A stretch of DNA of 27,018 nucleotides from the NCBI GenBank assembly GCA_040752855.1, contig JBFMHP010000020.1, positions 1-27,018 of the forward strand, in the 5' to 3' direction. The notes under the pieces are model-generated. The model saw only the letters and a program-made list of their open reading frames with translations, searched no databases and had not been told where the DNA came from. Origin of the DNA: JBFMHP01 sp040752855. Its GTDB lineage: Bacteria > Pseudomonadota > Gammaproteobacteria > RBG-16-57-12. Shown piece after piece: positions 14,838-22,414 of this stretch. Position 1 is the first letter of the stretch, and each line of letters starts with the position of its first letter. Made by a program: the position numbers and the translations under genes.

Positions 14838-16260
14838 GGCGGCCTCCCATGGTGGGCTTGCGGACGGCATTGGTGTCGAGCGGCAGCGGATCGAGCACCG
14901 CCACGGTCAGGTTGTTGTCGACCAGATATTTCTGCGCCACCTGCCGAACCTGTTCGGCGGTGACGGCCTTGATGCGATTGGGATACTCATCGAGCAAACG
15001 CCAGTCGAGGCCGACGGTATCGAGCATGCCGAGCTGCATCGCCTGATAGAACACCGAATCGAGTTCATAGATCTTACCGGTGACCACCTGGGTCTTGACG
15101 CGTTCGAGCTCCTCCGGCTTGACCAGTTCGTCCTTCACGCGCTGGATCTGGGCGGCGATGGCCTGTTCGAGTTCGGGAATGGTGCGGCCGTCGGAGGGCG
15201 TGCCGTCGAACAGGAACTGGGTGTCGAGACGCGCGGTGAGGTCATACCCGGCATTGGCGCTGGCGGCGATCTGGGAGCCGCGCACCAGCTCCTTGGCGAA
15301 GCGCGCGCTGTTGCCGCCGTCGAGGATGCCGGCCAGCACGTCCAGGGCGTAGGGCTCCCACTCCTGTTGCGCGGTCTTCAGCGAGGGTACCTGGTAGCCC
15401 ATTATCAGGTAAGGCAGTTCCGAGGGGGCCTGCACGGTGATGCGACGCTGGCCCTTGGGCGGAATCTCGCGCTGCGGTTTGAGTTCGGCGGTGACGCTCG
15501 GCTGGAGTGGGCCGAAATATTGCTTCGCCTGCGCATAGATCTCGCGCGGATCGACATCGCCGACCACCACCAGCGTGGCGTTGTTCGGGGCATACCACAT
15601 CTGGTACCACTTCTGGAGATCCGCGACCTTCATGGCCTCCAGATCGTTCATCCAGCCGATGACCGGGTTTTGATACGGGCTGGTGACATAGGCCGCGGCG
15701 CTGAACCGCTCATAGAGCAGCGAATGCGGATCGTCTTCGGTGCGCATGCGCCGTTCCTCCATGACCACCTGAACCTCCTTGGCGAATTCCTCCGGCGGCA
15801 GCAGCAGATTGCGCATGCGGTCGGCCTCGAGCTCGAAGGCGATCGGCAGGCGGCTCTTTTCCAGGGTCTGGAAATACGCGGTGTAGTCCTGGCCGGTAAA
15901 GGCGTTTTCGCTGCCGCCGTTGGCGGCGATGATGCGCGAGAACTCACCAGGCGGATGCTTTTGGGTCCCCTTGAACATCATGTGCTCCAGCACGTGCGAG
16001 ACGCCGGTGATGCCGTTGTGCTCGTAGCTGCTGCCGACCTTGTACCAGACCTGGGTGACCGCGATCGGCGCGCGGTGGTCTTCTTTGACTAAAATCTTCA
16101 TACCGTTGTCGAGGCGGTATTCGTGCACGCCGTTGACGACAACCGCCTGCGGCGCGGCGCTTTCCTGGGGGGCGGCCAGCGGTTTGGGGGCGGTGGCCTG
16201 GCAGGCGGATAGGCCCAGGGAGGCGGCCAGGAGGAGCGGAACTGCGAAATATCTTTTCAT
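14827..16260 (-). CDS. M16 family zinc metalloprotease, lipoprotein, catalytic subunit
   Basis: A 477-residue protein. The signal MKRYFAVPLLLAASLGLSAC has a lipobox ending at Cys20, so it is probably a membrane-anchored periplasmic lipoprotein. The inverted zinc motif HVLEH is at 89-93 and the third ligand is a glutamate in VVMEERRMR (about 168), as in the HxxEH-X76-E pattern. The second half is the usual non-catalytic M16 domain. It is the first gene of a two-gene unit with the inactive partner. The start at 16260 is preferred over in-frame codons upstream because it gives the lipoprotein signal. It diverges from ftsY, the same arrangement as in Pseudomonas. Confidence 0.93.
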   Translation of the reverse strand: MKRYFAVPLLLAASLGLSACQATAPKPLAAPQESAAPQAVVVNGVHEYRLDNGMKILVKEDHRAPIAVTQVWYKVGSSYEHNGITGVSHVLEHMMFKGTQKHPPGEFSRIIAANGGSENAFTGQDYTAYFQTLEKSRLPIAFELEADRMRNLLLPPEEFAKEVQVVMEERRMRTEDDPHSLLYERFSAAAYVTSPYQNPVIGWMNDLEAMKVADLQKWYQMWYAPNNATLVVVGDVDPREIYAQAKQYFGPLQPSVTAELKPQREIPPKGQRRITVQAPSELPYLIMGYQVPSLKTAQQEWEPYALDVLAGILDGGNSARFAKELVRGSQIAASANAGYDLTARLDTQFLFDGTPSDGRTIPELEQAIAAQIQRVKDELVKPEELERVKTQVVTGKIYELDSVFYQAMQLGMLDTVGLDWRLLDEYPNRIKAVTAEQVRQVAQKYLVDNNLTVAVLDPLPLDTNAVRKPTMGGRHAR

Positions 16261-16299
16261 GTCTCTCACTCGCGTTCTTTGATATAGGCGTTTTTTCGC

Positions 16300-16329
16300 A
16301 GGGTGCGCGGATGGTAGGATAGGCACCCT
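16300..16329. promoter_or_regulatory. Inverted repeat between the divergent M16 and ftsY genes
   Basis: AGGGTGC-N16-GCACCCT lies in the 95-bp divergent spacer, 26 bp before the ftsY start. It could be an operator serving either direction or a 5' leader hairpin. No clear -35/-10 pair for ftsY was found. Confidence 0.3.
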
Positions 16330-16355
16330 GAAAATCGTAACGATCATATCTGACT

Positions 16356-17375
16356 ATGTTTGGCTTTTTCAAAAATAAGTCTAAATCGGAGCAGGCGCCC
16401 GAGTCTGCCGAGCCGAAGACGGCCGCCGCCGAAGCCGCGCCGGAGCAGACGACCGGCTTGTTCGCGCGCCTCAAGCAGGGCCTGGCCAAGACCCGCAGCG
16501 GCCTGACCGAAGGGCTCTCCGCCCTGGTGCTGGGCCGCAAGACCATCGATGACGAGCTGCTCGAAGACATCGAAACCCAGCTGCTCAGCGCCGACCTCGG
16601 CGTGGATGCCACCACGCACCTGATCAAGGGCCTGACCGCCCGGCTCTCGCGCAAGGAATTGAAGGACAGTGACGCCCTGTTCGCCGCGCTGCGCGCCGAC
16701 ATGCAGGCCCTGCTCTCCCCCTGCAACCGACCGCTTGCCATCGATACCACGCGCACGCCCTACGTGATCCTGATGGTGGGCATCAACGGCGCGGGCAAGA
16801 CCACCACCATTGGCAAACTGGCCAAGCGCCTGCAGAACGAGGGCAAATCGGTGATGCTGGCGGCGGGCGATACCTTCCGCGCCGCGGCCGTCGAACAGCT
16901 CCAGGAATGGGGCCGGCGCAACGAGATCCAGGTGGTGGCGCAGGCCTCCGGCGCCGATTCGGCCTCGGTGATCTTCGATGCCGTGCAATCGGCCAAGGCG
17001 CGCGGCGTGGATGTGCTGATCGCCGATACCGCCGGGCGGCTGCATACCCAGTCGAACCTGATGGAAGAGCTGAAGAAGGTCAAACGCGTCATCGCCAAAC
17101 TCGATGAGACGGCCCCGCACGAGATCATGCTGGTGATCGACGCCGGCACCGGGCAGAACGCCATCAATCAGGCCGAGCAATTCCATCAGGCCGTCGGCCT
17201 GACCGGCATCACGCTCACCAAGCTCGACGGCACCGCCAAGGGCGGCATCATCTTCGCCGTAGCCAAGCGCTTAGGGCTGCCGATCCGCTTCATCGGCGTG
17301 GGCGAGGGCATCGACGATCTACGCGTGTTCCAGGCCGAGGAGTTCGTCGCGGCGCTGTTTGATCGCACGGAGTAA
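16356..17375 (+). CDS. ftsY: Signal recognition particle receptor FtsY
   Basis: The membrane-associated SRP GTPase receptor that docks ribosome-nascent-chain/SRP complexes at the translocon. It has 339 residues. A short acidic/Ala-rich A region (to about residue 35) is followed by the four-helix N domain (about 35-125) and the G domain with P-loop GINGAGKTTT, DTFRAAAVEQL, DTAGRLHTQ and TKLDGTAKGG. The C-terminal GVGEGIDDLRVF matches the family. The A domain is much shorter than in E. coli FtsY (about 500 residues), as is usual in many proteobacteria. The start MFGFFKNK is typical, though no strong Shine-Dalgarno is seen. ftsE begins 15 bp downstream. Confidence 0.97.
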   Translation: MFGFFKNKSKSEQAPESAEPKTAAAEAAPEQTTGLFARLKQGLAKTRSGLTEGLSALVLGRKTIDDELLEDIETQLLSADLGVDATTHLIKGLTARLSRKELKDSDALFAALRADMQALLSPCNRPLAIDTTRTPYVILMVGINGAGKTTTIGKLAKRLQNEGKSVMLAAGDTFRAAAVEQLQEWGRRNEIQVVAQASGADSASVIFDAVQSAKARGVDVLIADTAGRLHTQSNLMEELKKVKRVIAKLDETAPHEIMLVIDAGTGQNAINQAEQFHQAVGLTGITLTKLDGTAKGGIIFAVAKRLGLPIRFIGVGEGIDDLRVFQAEEFVAALFDRTE

Positions 17376-17390
17376 AAAAACGATACCGCG

Positions 17391-18065
17391 ATGATCCAGT
17401 TTTCCAAGGTCGGCAAGCGTTATCCCGGCGGCTATCAGGCGCTGGAGAACATCAGTTTCCAGATCCCGCGCGGCCAGATGGCCTTTCTCACCGGCCCGTC
17501 CGGGGCGGGCAAGAGCACGCTGCTCAAACTTATCGCCTGCATCGAGCGGCCCAGCGGCGGCCAGGCCACGGTCAACGGTCATGACCTGGGGAAACTGGCC
17601 CAGCGTCGCATCCCGTATTTCCGCCGCGAGCTGGGCATCATCTTCCAGGACTACCGCCTGCTCCACGACTACACCGTGTTCGACAACGTCGCCCTGCCGC
17701 TGATCGTGGCCGGGTTTCCGCACCTGGAGGTCGGGCGGCGCGTGCGCGCGGCGCTGGACAAGGTCGGGCTGCTCGGCAAGGAGATGCTCAAACCGGTGGT
17801 GCTCTCGGGCGGCGAGCAGCAGCGCGTGGGCATCGCGCGCGCCATCGTCCACCGCCCGGCGCTGCTGCTGGCCGATGAACCGACCGGCAACCTCGATCCC
17901 GATCTCGCCCGCGAGATCATGGCCCTGTTCGTCGATCTCAACCGTGTGGGCATGACCGTGCTGATAGCCAGCCACGACCTGGCGATGATCGAGCGGATGG
18001 GTCTGCCGGCGCTGCGGCTCGAGGCCGGCCGGGTAACGCACCTCAGCGCGGAGTTGCAGGCATGA
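17391..18065 (+). CDS. ftsE: Cell division ATP-binding protein FtsE
   Basis: The ATPase of the FtsEX complex, which links the divisome to activation of periplasmic cell-wall amidases. It has 224 residues. Walker A is GPSGAGKST, the signature is LSGGEQQR and Walker B is LLLADEPTGNLDP; the switch histidine is in ASHDL. Length and the opening MIQFSKVGKRYPGG are typical. Its last four bases overlap the ftsX start (ATGA), so the two are translationally coupled. Confidence 0.97.
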   Translation: MIQFSKVGKRYPGGYQALENISFQIPRGQMAFLTGPSGAGKSTLLKLIACIERPSGGQATVNGHDLGKLAQRRIPYFRRELGIIFQDYRLLHDYTVFDNVALPLIVAGFPHLEVGRRVRAALDKVGLLGKEMLKPVVLSGGEQQRVGIARAIVHRPALLLADEPTGNLDPDLAREIMALFVDLNRVGMTVLIASHDLAMIERMGLPALRLEAGRVTHLSAELQA

Positions 18066-19051
18066 ATCCGCTCGATCCCGGCCGCAACGACGAACTGCTC
18101 AAGACCGCACCCGAAGCGCCACGCCGCCGCGCCGGCGGTTGGATGGCCAACTATGCGCAGCGTCACCTTCAGGTGTTGCTGAGCTGTTTCGGTCAGCTCG
18201 CCCGCGCCCCGCTTTCTCATCTGATTACCGTGCTGGTGATCGCCATCGCCTTGTCCCTGCCGGCCGGGCTCTATGTGGCGGGTGACAACCTGCGCCAGCT
18301 CGCCGCCGGTTGGGAAGATCAGGCGCGCATCTCGCTGTTTCTCAAACGCTCGCTGAGCGAGTCTGCGATCACGTCCCTGGCCGAGGAGCTGCGCCGACGC
18401 GAGGGCGTGGCGCGGGTGGACTACGTCTCCGCCCAGCGCGGGCTGGAGGAGTTCCGCGCCTATTCCGGCTTCGAGGCGGTGCTCGATCTGCTCAATGAAA
18501 ACCCGTTGCCGCCGGTGCTGGTGGTGCATCCCCAGGATTCAAGTCCGGCGGGAACCGAACGACTATTTTCTCGCATCAAGGATCTACCCGGCGTCGAACA
18601 GGCGCAGCTCGATCTGGAATGGCTGCAGCGGCTGCACGGCATCCTCGTTCTCGTCGAACGCGGCGGGCAGGTGATCGCGGTGATCCTGGGTCTCGCGGTG
18701 CTGATGATCGTGGGCAATACCGTGCGCGTGGGCATCCAGCAGCGGCGCGATGAGATCGTGGTGAGCAAGCTGGTCGGCGCCACCCATGGCTTCATCCGGC
18801 GGCCGTTTCTGTACCTCGGCATGCTCCAGGGCCTGTTGGGCGGCATCCTCGCCTGGCTGTTGGTCATGGTCAGTCTGGCCTTGCTGGCGGGCCCCGTCGA
18901 CCGGCTGGCCGCGCTGTACCAAAGTGCCTTCATCCTCACCGGCCTCGGGTTTCAGGGCAGTCTGGCCCTCCTCGGTGCCGGCGCGGCCCTGGGCTGGCTC
19001 GGGGCGCTGTTGACCGTGGGGTACTATCTGCGCGAGGTCGAGCCGCGCTAA
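18062..19051 (+). CDS. ftsX: Cell division permease FtsX
   Basis: The membrane partner of FtsE. It has 329 residues: a cytoplasmic N-terminal tail (about 1-52), TM1 (about 53-75, ITVLVIAIALSLPAGLYVAG), a periplasmic loop (about 80-200) that in known FtsX binds amidase activators such as EnvC, then three TM helices (about 203-325). The motif RRDEIVVSKLVGATHGFIRRPF before the last helices is characteristic. It starts inside the ftsE stop region (4-bp overlap). No strong terminator follows, but rpoH has its own promoter in the 105-bp gap. Confidence 0.96.
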   Translation: MNPLDPGRNDELLKTAPEAPRRRAGGWMANYAQRHLQVLLSCFGQLARAPLSHLITVLVIAIALSLPAGLYVAGDNLRQLAAGWEDQARISLFLKRSLSESAITSLAEELRRREGVARVDYVSAQRGLEEFRAYSGFEAVLDLLNENPLPPVLVVHPQDSSPAGTERLFSRIKDLPGVEQAQLDLEWLQRLHGILVLVERGGQVIAVILGLAVLMIVGNTVRVGIQQRRDEIVVSKLVGATHGFIRRPFLYLGMLQGLLGGILAWLLVMVSLALLAGPVDRLAALYQSAFILTGLGFQGSLALLGAGAALGWLGALLTVGYYLREVEPR

Positions 19052-19083
19052 CTCGATGATCGCGAGAGAACTTTTGTAGGATG

Positions 19084-19110
19084 TTGGCACTCTAAAGGGG
19101 TGAGTGCTAG
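19084..19110 (+). promoter_or_regulatory. CIRCE-like operator (HrcA binding site) upstream of rpoH
   Basis: TTGGCACTC-N9-GAGTGCTAG matches the CIRCE consensus TTAGCACTC-N9-GAGTGCTAA at 16 of 18 arm positions with the exact 9-nt spacer. It overlaps the -35 and reaches the -10 of the rpoH promoter, the position expected for repression by HrcA. hrcA itself is not in the window. Confidence 0.85.
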
Positions 19111-19113
19111 AAT
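19084..19113 (+). promoter_or_regulatory. rpoH promoter (sigma-70, extended -10)
   Basis: TTGGCA (19084-19089) and TAGAAT (19108-19113) are 18 nt apart, and TGC directly before the -10 gives an extended -10. Transcription would start near 19120, about 35-40 nt before the rpoH ATG. The promoter is almost entirely covered by the CIRCE-like operator. Confidence 0.75.
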
Positions 19114-19156
19114 CGTTTGACCCTATCCCATAACACACGTTAGGAGTTATGAGAGC

Positions 19157-20011
19157 ATGAGCAAAGCCCTCACAGTGGCATTGTCATTGAGCAGCGAGAG
19201 TCTTGACAGCTATCTGCAAGCGATTCGCCAGATCCCGGTGTTGAGCGCCCAAGAGGAATACGCACTGGCCACGCGCCTGCAACAGGAAGACGATCTCAAC
19301 GCCGCCCGGCAGCTTGTCATGTCGCATCTGCGCTTTGTGGCGCACATCGCGCGCGGCTACTCCGGCTACGGCCTGCCGCTCAACGACCTGATCCAGGAAG
19401 GCAATATCGGCCTGATGAAGGCCGTCAAACGCTACAACCCGGACCGCAAGGTGCGGCTGGTATCGTTTGCCGTGCACTGGATCAAGGCCGAGATCCACGA
19501 ATACATCCTGCGCAACTGGCGCATCGTCAAGGTTGCCACCACCAAGTCGCAGCGCAAGCTGTTCTTCAATCTGCGCAGCGCCAAGAAGCGCCTTGGCTGG
19601 TTCAGCGCCGAGGAGGTCGAGGCAGTGGCCAAGGACCTGGGCGTCACGCCCAAGGACGTGATGGAAATGGAATCACGCCTGCATGGGCAGGACATGTCCT
19701 TCGACGGCCCGGAACAGGAAGACGACAGCCACGGCTACAACCCGGCCCCCGCCGCGTATCTGGCCGACCAGCGGTTCAACCCGGCCCTGTTGCTGGAGGA
19801 TGCACAGTCCGAAAGCGACAGCATCGAGCGCCTGCACAACGCCTTGGAGGTGTTGGACGAACGCAGCCGCGATATCCTGGTCAAGCGCTGGATGGTCGAG
19901 GACAAGGCCACACTACACGATCTCGCGGCCGAGTATCAGGTTTCGGCCGAGCGCATCCGTCAGCTCGAGGCCAACGCCATGAAGAAGGTCCGGCAGATCC
20001 TCGAGGCTTGA
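19157..20011 (+). CDS. rpoH: RNA polymerase sigma factor RpoH (sigma-32)
   Basis: The heat-shock sigma factor that directs RNA polymerase to chaperone and protease genes. It has 284 residues, equal to E. coli RpoH. Region 1.2/2 begins YLQAIRQIPVLSAQEEYALA; the -10 recognition helix area is GLPLNDLIQEGNIGLMKAVKRYNP; the RpoH box is QRKLFFNLRSAKKRL; region 4.2 ends AEYQVSAERIRQLEANAMKK. AGGAG lies 10 nt before the ATG; an ATG at 19149 is closed at once by a stop. The gene follows ftsX, as in most gammaproteobacteria, and has its own promoter with a CIRCE-like operator. A strong terminator follows. Confidence 0.97.
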   Translation: MSKALTVALSLSSESLDSYLQAIRQIPVLSAQEEYALATRLQQEDDLNAARQLVMSHLRFVAHIARGYSGYGLPLNDLIQEGNIGLMKAVKRYNPDRKVRLVSFAVHWIKAEIHEYILRNWRIVKVATTKSQRKLFFNLRSAKKRLGWFSAEEVEAVAKDLGVTPKDVMEMESRLHGQDMSFDGPEQEDDSHGYNPAPAAYLADQRFNPALLLEDAQSESDSIERLHNALEVLDERSRDILVKRWMVEDKATLHDLAAEYQVSAERIRQLEANAMKKVRQILEA

Positions 20012-20030
20012 TCGATACTTGGCTTCGAAG

Positions 20031-20056
20031 AAAAACCGCCGAAAGGCGGTTTTTTT
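20031..20056 (+). terminator. Rho-independent terminator after rpoH
   Basis: AAAACCGCC-GAAA-GGCGGTTTT forms a 9-bp stem with a GAAA tetraloop, followed by more T residues. It ends the ftsY-ftsE-ftsX-rpoH block. The A-run on the other side means it may also work on the minus strand. Confidence 0.92.
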
Positions 20057-20064
20057 GTGTCCTG

Positions 20065-20096
20065 AAAAAGGCAACGCCCGCGGGATGCGGGCGTTG
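20065..20096 (-). terminator. Terminator of the modular haem-motif gene
   Basis: On the minus strand a 10-bp stem CAACGCCCGC/GCGGGCGTTG with a 5-nt loop (20096-20072) is followed by GCCTTTTT (to 20065). It lies about 20 bp after the stop of the gene at 20117. Confidence 0.75.
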
Positions 20097-20116
20097 TCGT
20101 GCAAGCCGGATCGAGA

Positions 20117-21949
20117 TTACCGGCGATAGCTCGTGCCGCTGTAGCTGCCGCTGGAGCCGGAACGGCTGCTGCACTCGGGCAGGGCGCTGGAGCCTGGCGT
20201 GCCGCAGAACTTCGGACCATGGCAAGCCTGGCAGCCCGGTGCCCCCATCGGGCTGGTGGTGCGACCCATGGAGTGGCAGCCGACGCAGGCCGGACCGGCC
20301 GGGCCGGCGTTGACCACGCCGTAGCGCTCGGAGTAGTCGCGGTGCTGCTCATAGGCGTTGCGCCAGCCGTAGATCGAGTACATCATGCCGGTCGGAGCTG
20401 GCGAGCTCGTGGGCTTGGGTGTCGGGCTATAGCTGGGACGCGGGGTGCTGTAGCCGCCGCCGTAGCTGCCGCTGGAACCGGAACGGCTGCTGCACTCGGG
20501 CAGGGTGCTGGAGCCTGGGGTGCCGCAGAACTTCGGACCGTGGCAGGCTTGACAACCCGGTGCCCCCATCGGGCTGGTGGTGCGGCCCATAGAGTGGCAC
20601 CCGATGCAGGCCGGACCGGCCGGGCCGGCGTTGACCACGCCATAGCGCTCGGAGTAGTCACGGTGCTGCTCGTAGGCGTTGCGCCAGCCGTAGATCGAGT
20701 ACATCACGCCGCCGGTGGTCGGTGGCGTGGTCGGTGCCGGCGTGGTCGTCGGGCCTGGCGAGGTGGTCGGAGCGGGTGTTGCGCCGCCGCACTTGGCGTT
20801 GCGCACGGCCAGGATGTCCGCGGCATTGGCCCCCGCCATACCGGCCATGGAGGTCAGCTTGGCATCGGTGGCGGTGCAAAGATTCGGGAAGCCGCTGGTG
20901 CCAGGCATCGCATGGCAGCTTCCGCCGCAGGCCGCCGGAAGATTGGCCGAAGGTGCGGGCGTGGTGGTCGGAGCCGGAGTAGCCGTCGGCGCCGGGGTGG
21001 CGGTCGGTGTGCCGCCGCACTTGGCGTTGCGCACGGCCAGGATGTCCGCGGCATTGGCCCCCGCCATGCCGGCCATGGAGGTCAGTTTGGCATCGGTGGC
21101 GGTGCACAGGTTCGGGAAGCCGCTGGTGCCAGGCATCGCATGGCAGCTTCCGCCGCAGGCCGCCGGGAGATTGGCCGAAGGCGCGGGCGTGGTGGTGGGC
21201 GCCGGGGTGGCCGTCGGAGCCGGAGTAGCCGTCGGCGCCGGGGTGGCGGTCGGTGTACCGCCGCACTTGGCGTTGCGCACGGCCAGGATGTCCGCGGCAT
21301 TGGCCCCGGCCATGCCGGCCATGGAGGTCAGCTTGGCATCGGTGGCGGTGCACAGGTTCGGGAAACCGCTGGTGCCAGGCATGGCATGGCAGCTGCCGCC
21401 GCAGGCCGCCGGAAGATTGGCCGAAGGCGCGGGCGTAGCGGTCGGCGCCGGGGTGGCCGTCGGGGCTGGAGTAGCCGTCGGCGCCGGGGTGGCGGTCGGC
21501 GTGCCCCCGCCACATGCGGCGCTGCGCGCGGCGGTGAGGGTGCTGACGCTGGTGCCGGAAACATAGCCGGCCATGGTGGTCAGTTTGGCGTCGGTGGCGG
21601 TGCAGAGATTCGGGTAGCCGCTGGTGCTGGGCATCGCATGGCAGCCCACGCCGCAGCCGCTGGGCAGGTTGACCGGTGCCGGGGTGCTGGTCGGCGCCGG
21701 GGTAGCCGTCGGTGTGCCACCGCCGCTGCATATGGCGGTACGCTCGGCCAGGACGGTGGACGCTGCGACGCCTGAATAGCTGGCCATGGTGGTCAGCTTG
21801 GCATCGGTTGCCGTACACATGTTCGGATAGGCGCTGGCGCCGGGCATGGCGTGACAGCCGCCGCAAGAGGCCGGCAGCGCCGCGTAAGCGGTCGCTGAGC
21901 CCAGCATGAGGCCGGCGACGGTCGCCGCGATCAGGTGCTTCTTCATCAT
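20117..21949 (-). CDS. Secreted modular multihaem c-type cytochrome-like protein
   Basis: A 610-residue protein I do not recognise as a named family. Residues 1-23 are a Sec signal peptide ending AYA. Five Cys-rich modules follow (about 25-75, 95-147, 179-231, 261-313, 337-389), each with a haem-type motif, CHAMP, PNLCTATDAKL and a final Cys. Module 1 has CGGCH (29-33); modules 2-5 have CX3CH (CGVGCH at 99, CGGSCH at 183, 265 and 341). They are joined by Pro/Thr/Ala linkers (TPTATPAP repeats). Two near-identical C-terminal modules (from 416 and 523) each carry two CXXCH: CIGCH 448 and CQACH 466, then CVGCH 555 and CQACH 573; GCQACHGPKFCG is typical multihaem cytochrome language. That gives nine candidate haems. 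I infer a periplasmic or extracellular electron-transfer role. GGGGG before the ATG pair gives the start. Modules 3-5 are almost identical in DNA, implying recent duplication. Confidence 0.8.
   Translation of the reverse strand: MMKKHLIAATVAGLMLGSATAYAALPASCGGCHAMPGASAYPNMCTATDAKLTTMASYSGVAASTVLAERTAICSGGGTPTATPAPTSTPAPVNLPSGCGVGCHAMPSTSGYPNLCTATDAKLTTMAGYVSGTSVSTLTAARSAACGGGTPTATPAPTATPAPTATPAPTATPAPSANLPAACGGSCHAMPGTSGFPNLCTATDAKLTSMAGMAGANAADILAVRNAKCGGTPTATPAPTATPAPTATPAPTTTPAPSANLPAACGGSCHAMPGTSGFPNLCTATDAKLTSMAGMAGANAADILAVRNAKCGGTPTATPAPTATPAPTTTPAPSANLPAACGGSCHAMPGTSGFPNLCTATDAKLTSMAGMAGANAADILAVRNAKCGGATPAPTTSPGPTTTPAPTTPPTTGGVMYSIYGWRNAYEQHRDYSERYGVVNAGPAGPACIGCHSMGRTTSPMGAPGCQACHGPKFCGTPGSSTLPECSSRSGSSGSYGGGYSTPRPSYSPTPKPTSSPAPTGMMYSIYGWRNAYEQHRDYSERYGVVNAGPAGPACVGCHSMGRTTSPMGAPGCQACHGPKFCGTPGSSALPECSSRSGSSGSYSGTSYRR
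20135..20704 (-). repeat. Two near-identical ~250-bp direct repeats (C-terminal dihaem modules)
   Basis: 20456-20704 and 20135-20383 encode the same 83-residue module (MYSIYGWRNAYEQHRDYSER ... SGSSGSY), 321 bp apart, with only a few differences such as CIGCH versus CVGCH. They are joined by a Ser/Pro-rich linker. Confidence 0.9.
20783..21877 (-). repeat. Tandem array of five ~50-codon modules with Pro/Thr minisatellite linkers
   Basis: Coding modules lie at 21725-21877 (first), about 21509-21667 (second), 21257-21415, 21011-21169 and 20783-20941. The last three are nearly identical base for base and differ mainly in linker length. The linkers are built of an 18-bp unit encoding TATPAP, repeated about two to four times. 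Such DNA is prone to copy-number change and to assembly collapse. Confidence 0.85.
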
Positions 21950-22414
21950 TAATTCCCCCTACAATTGGTTTGTAAAATTAGTCAGACCTTCCTCGGAAAA
22001 GGCCTGAGGAGCGATCGTAGGGCGGGTTGGATGAATGAAAACTTAATCCCGCTTAGCGAAGCTTAAGCATTTGCCTGTAATCAGATTTATTGAGGAAACA
22101 GGGGGGTGGAATTGGTATGCGGGAGGGGCGAAAAATCGGTTTGCTGCCGCACGAAAAAAACAGGTATTTCATGTGGACAAAATATACCAATTAAATCATA
22201 TACAAATGATTTGTAATGATAATTTGGCTAGGGGTATGAGCGATTTCTAATAAAATGAAATAATACTGATTATTGTTTAGATCTTGATTTGGTGCGAAAA
22301 CCGAGGCGAGGGCGGGTCGTGAGGGGCGGAGTGAATTTTTTTTCGCCGTGCTTAAAATCTCGGCAACTTTTGCCATGAGTAATTAAGAAAATTCTAATAA
22401 ATACATAAGCCTGA
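21950..22414. other. 465-bp non-coding spacer upstream of the haem-motif gene
   Basis: The GC-rich half next to the haem gene holds its ribosome site (GGGGG) and probably its promoter, which I could not place with confidence. The other half, 22170-22400, is markedly AT-rich and contains the palindrome at 22187-22227. After the yfiF-like stop there is a small hairpin GGCAA-AAG-TTGCC (22362-22374) that could be a weak terminator. A 61-codon open frame here (22191-22376) has no ribosome site and overlaps the palindrome. Confidence 0.5.
22187..22227. promoter_or_regulatory. 41-bp imperfect palindrome with perfect 15-bp core
   Basis: The core TACAAAT-G-ATTTGTA is a perfect inverted repeat. The arms continue outwards as CCAATTAAATCAT on the left and ATGATAATTTGG on the right, complementary with small offsets. 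It may be a regulator-binding site or a cruciform-forming sequence. It lies about 240 bp before the haem-motif gene. Confidence 0.35.

Noticed and set aside
20783..21415. Regularly spaced repeats that could suggest a CRISPR array
   Set aside because: Units are over 200 bp, in frame and coding, and the linkers are minisatellite sequence rather than unique spacers.
20099..21775. Long plus-strand open frames over the haem-motif gene, Gly/Arg/Ala-rich
   Set aside because: They are antisense mirrors of a repetitive GC-rich gene. The minus frame has a signal peptide, ribosome site, terminator and haem motifs.
22204..22224. Possible Fur box around TAATGATAAT
   Set aside because: Only about 11 of 19 consensus positions match, concentrated in one half; kept only as a remark.
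22191..22376. A 61-codon minus-strand open frame in the AT-rich spacer
   Set aside because: No ribosome site, no motif, and it overlaps a hairpin and the long palindrome.
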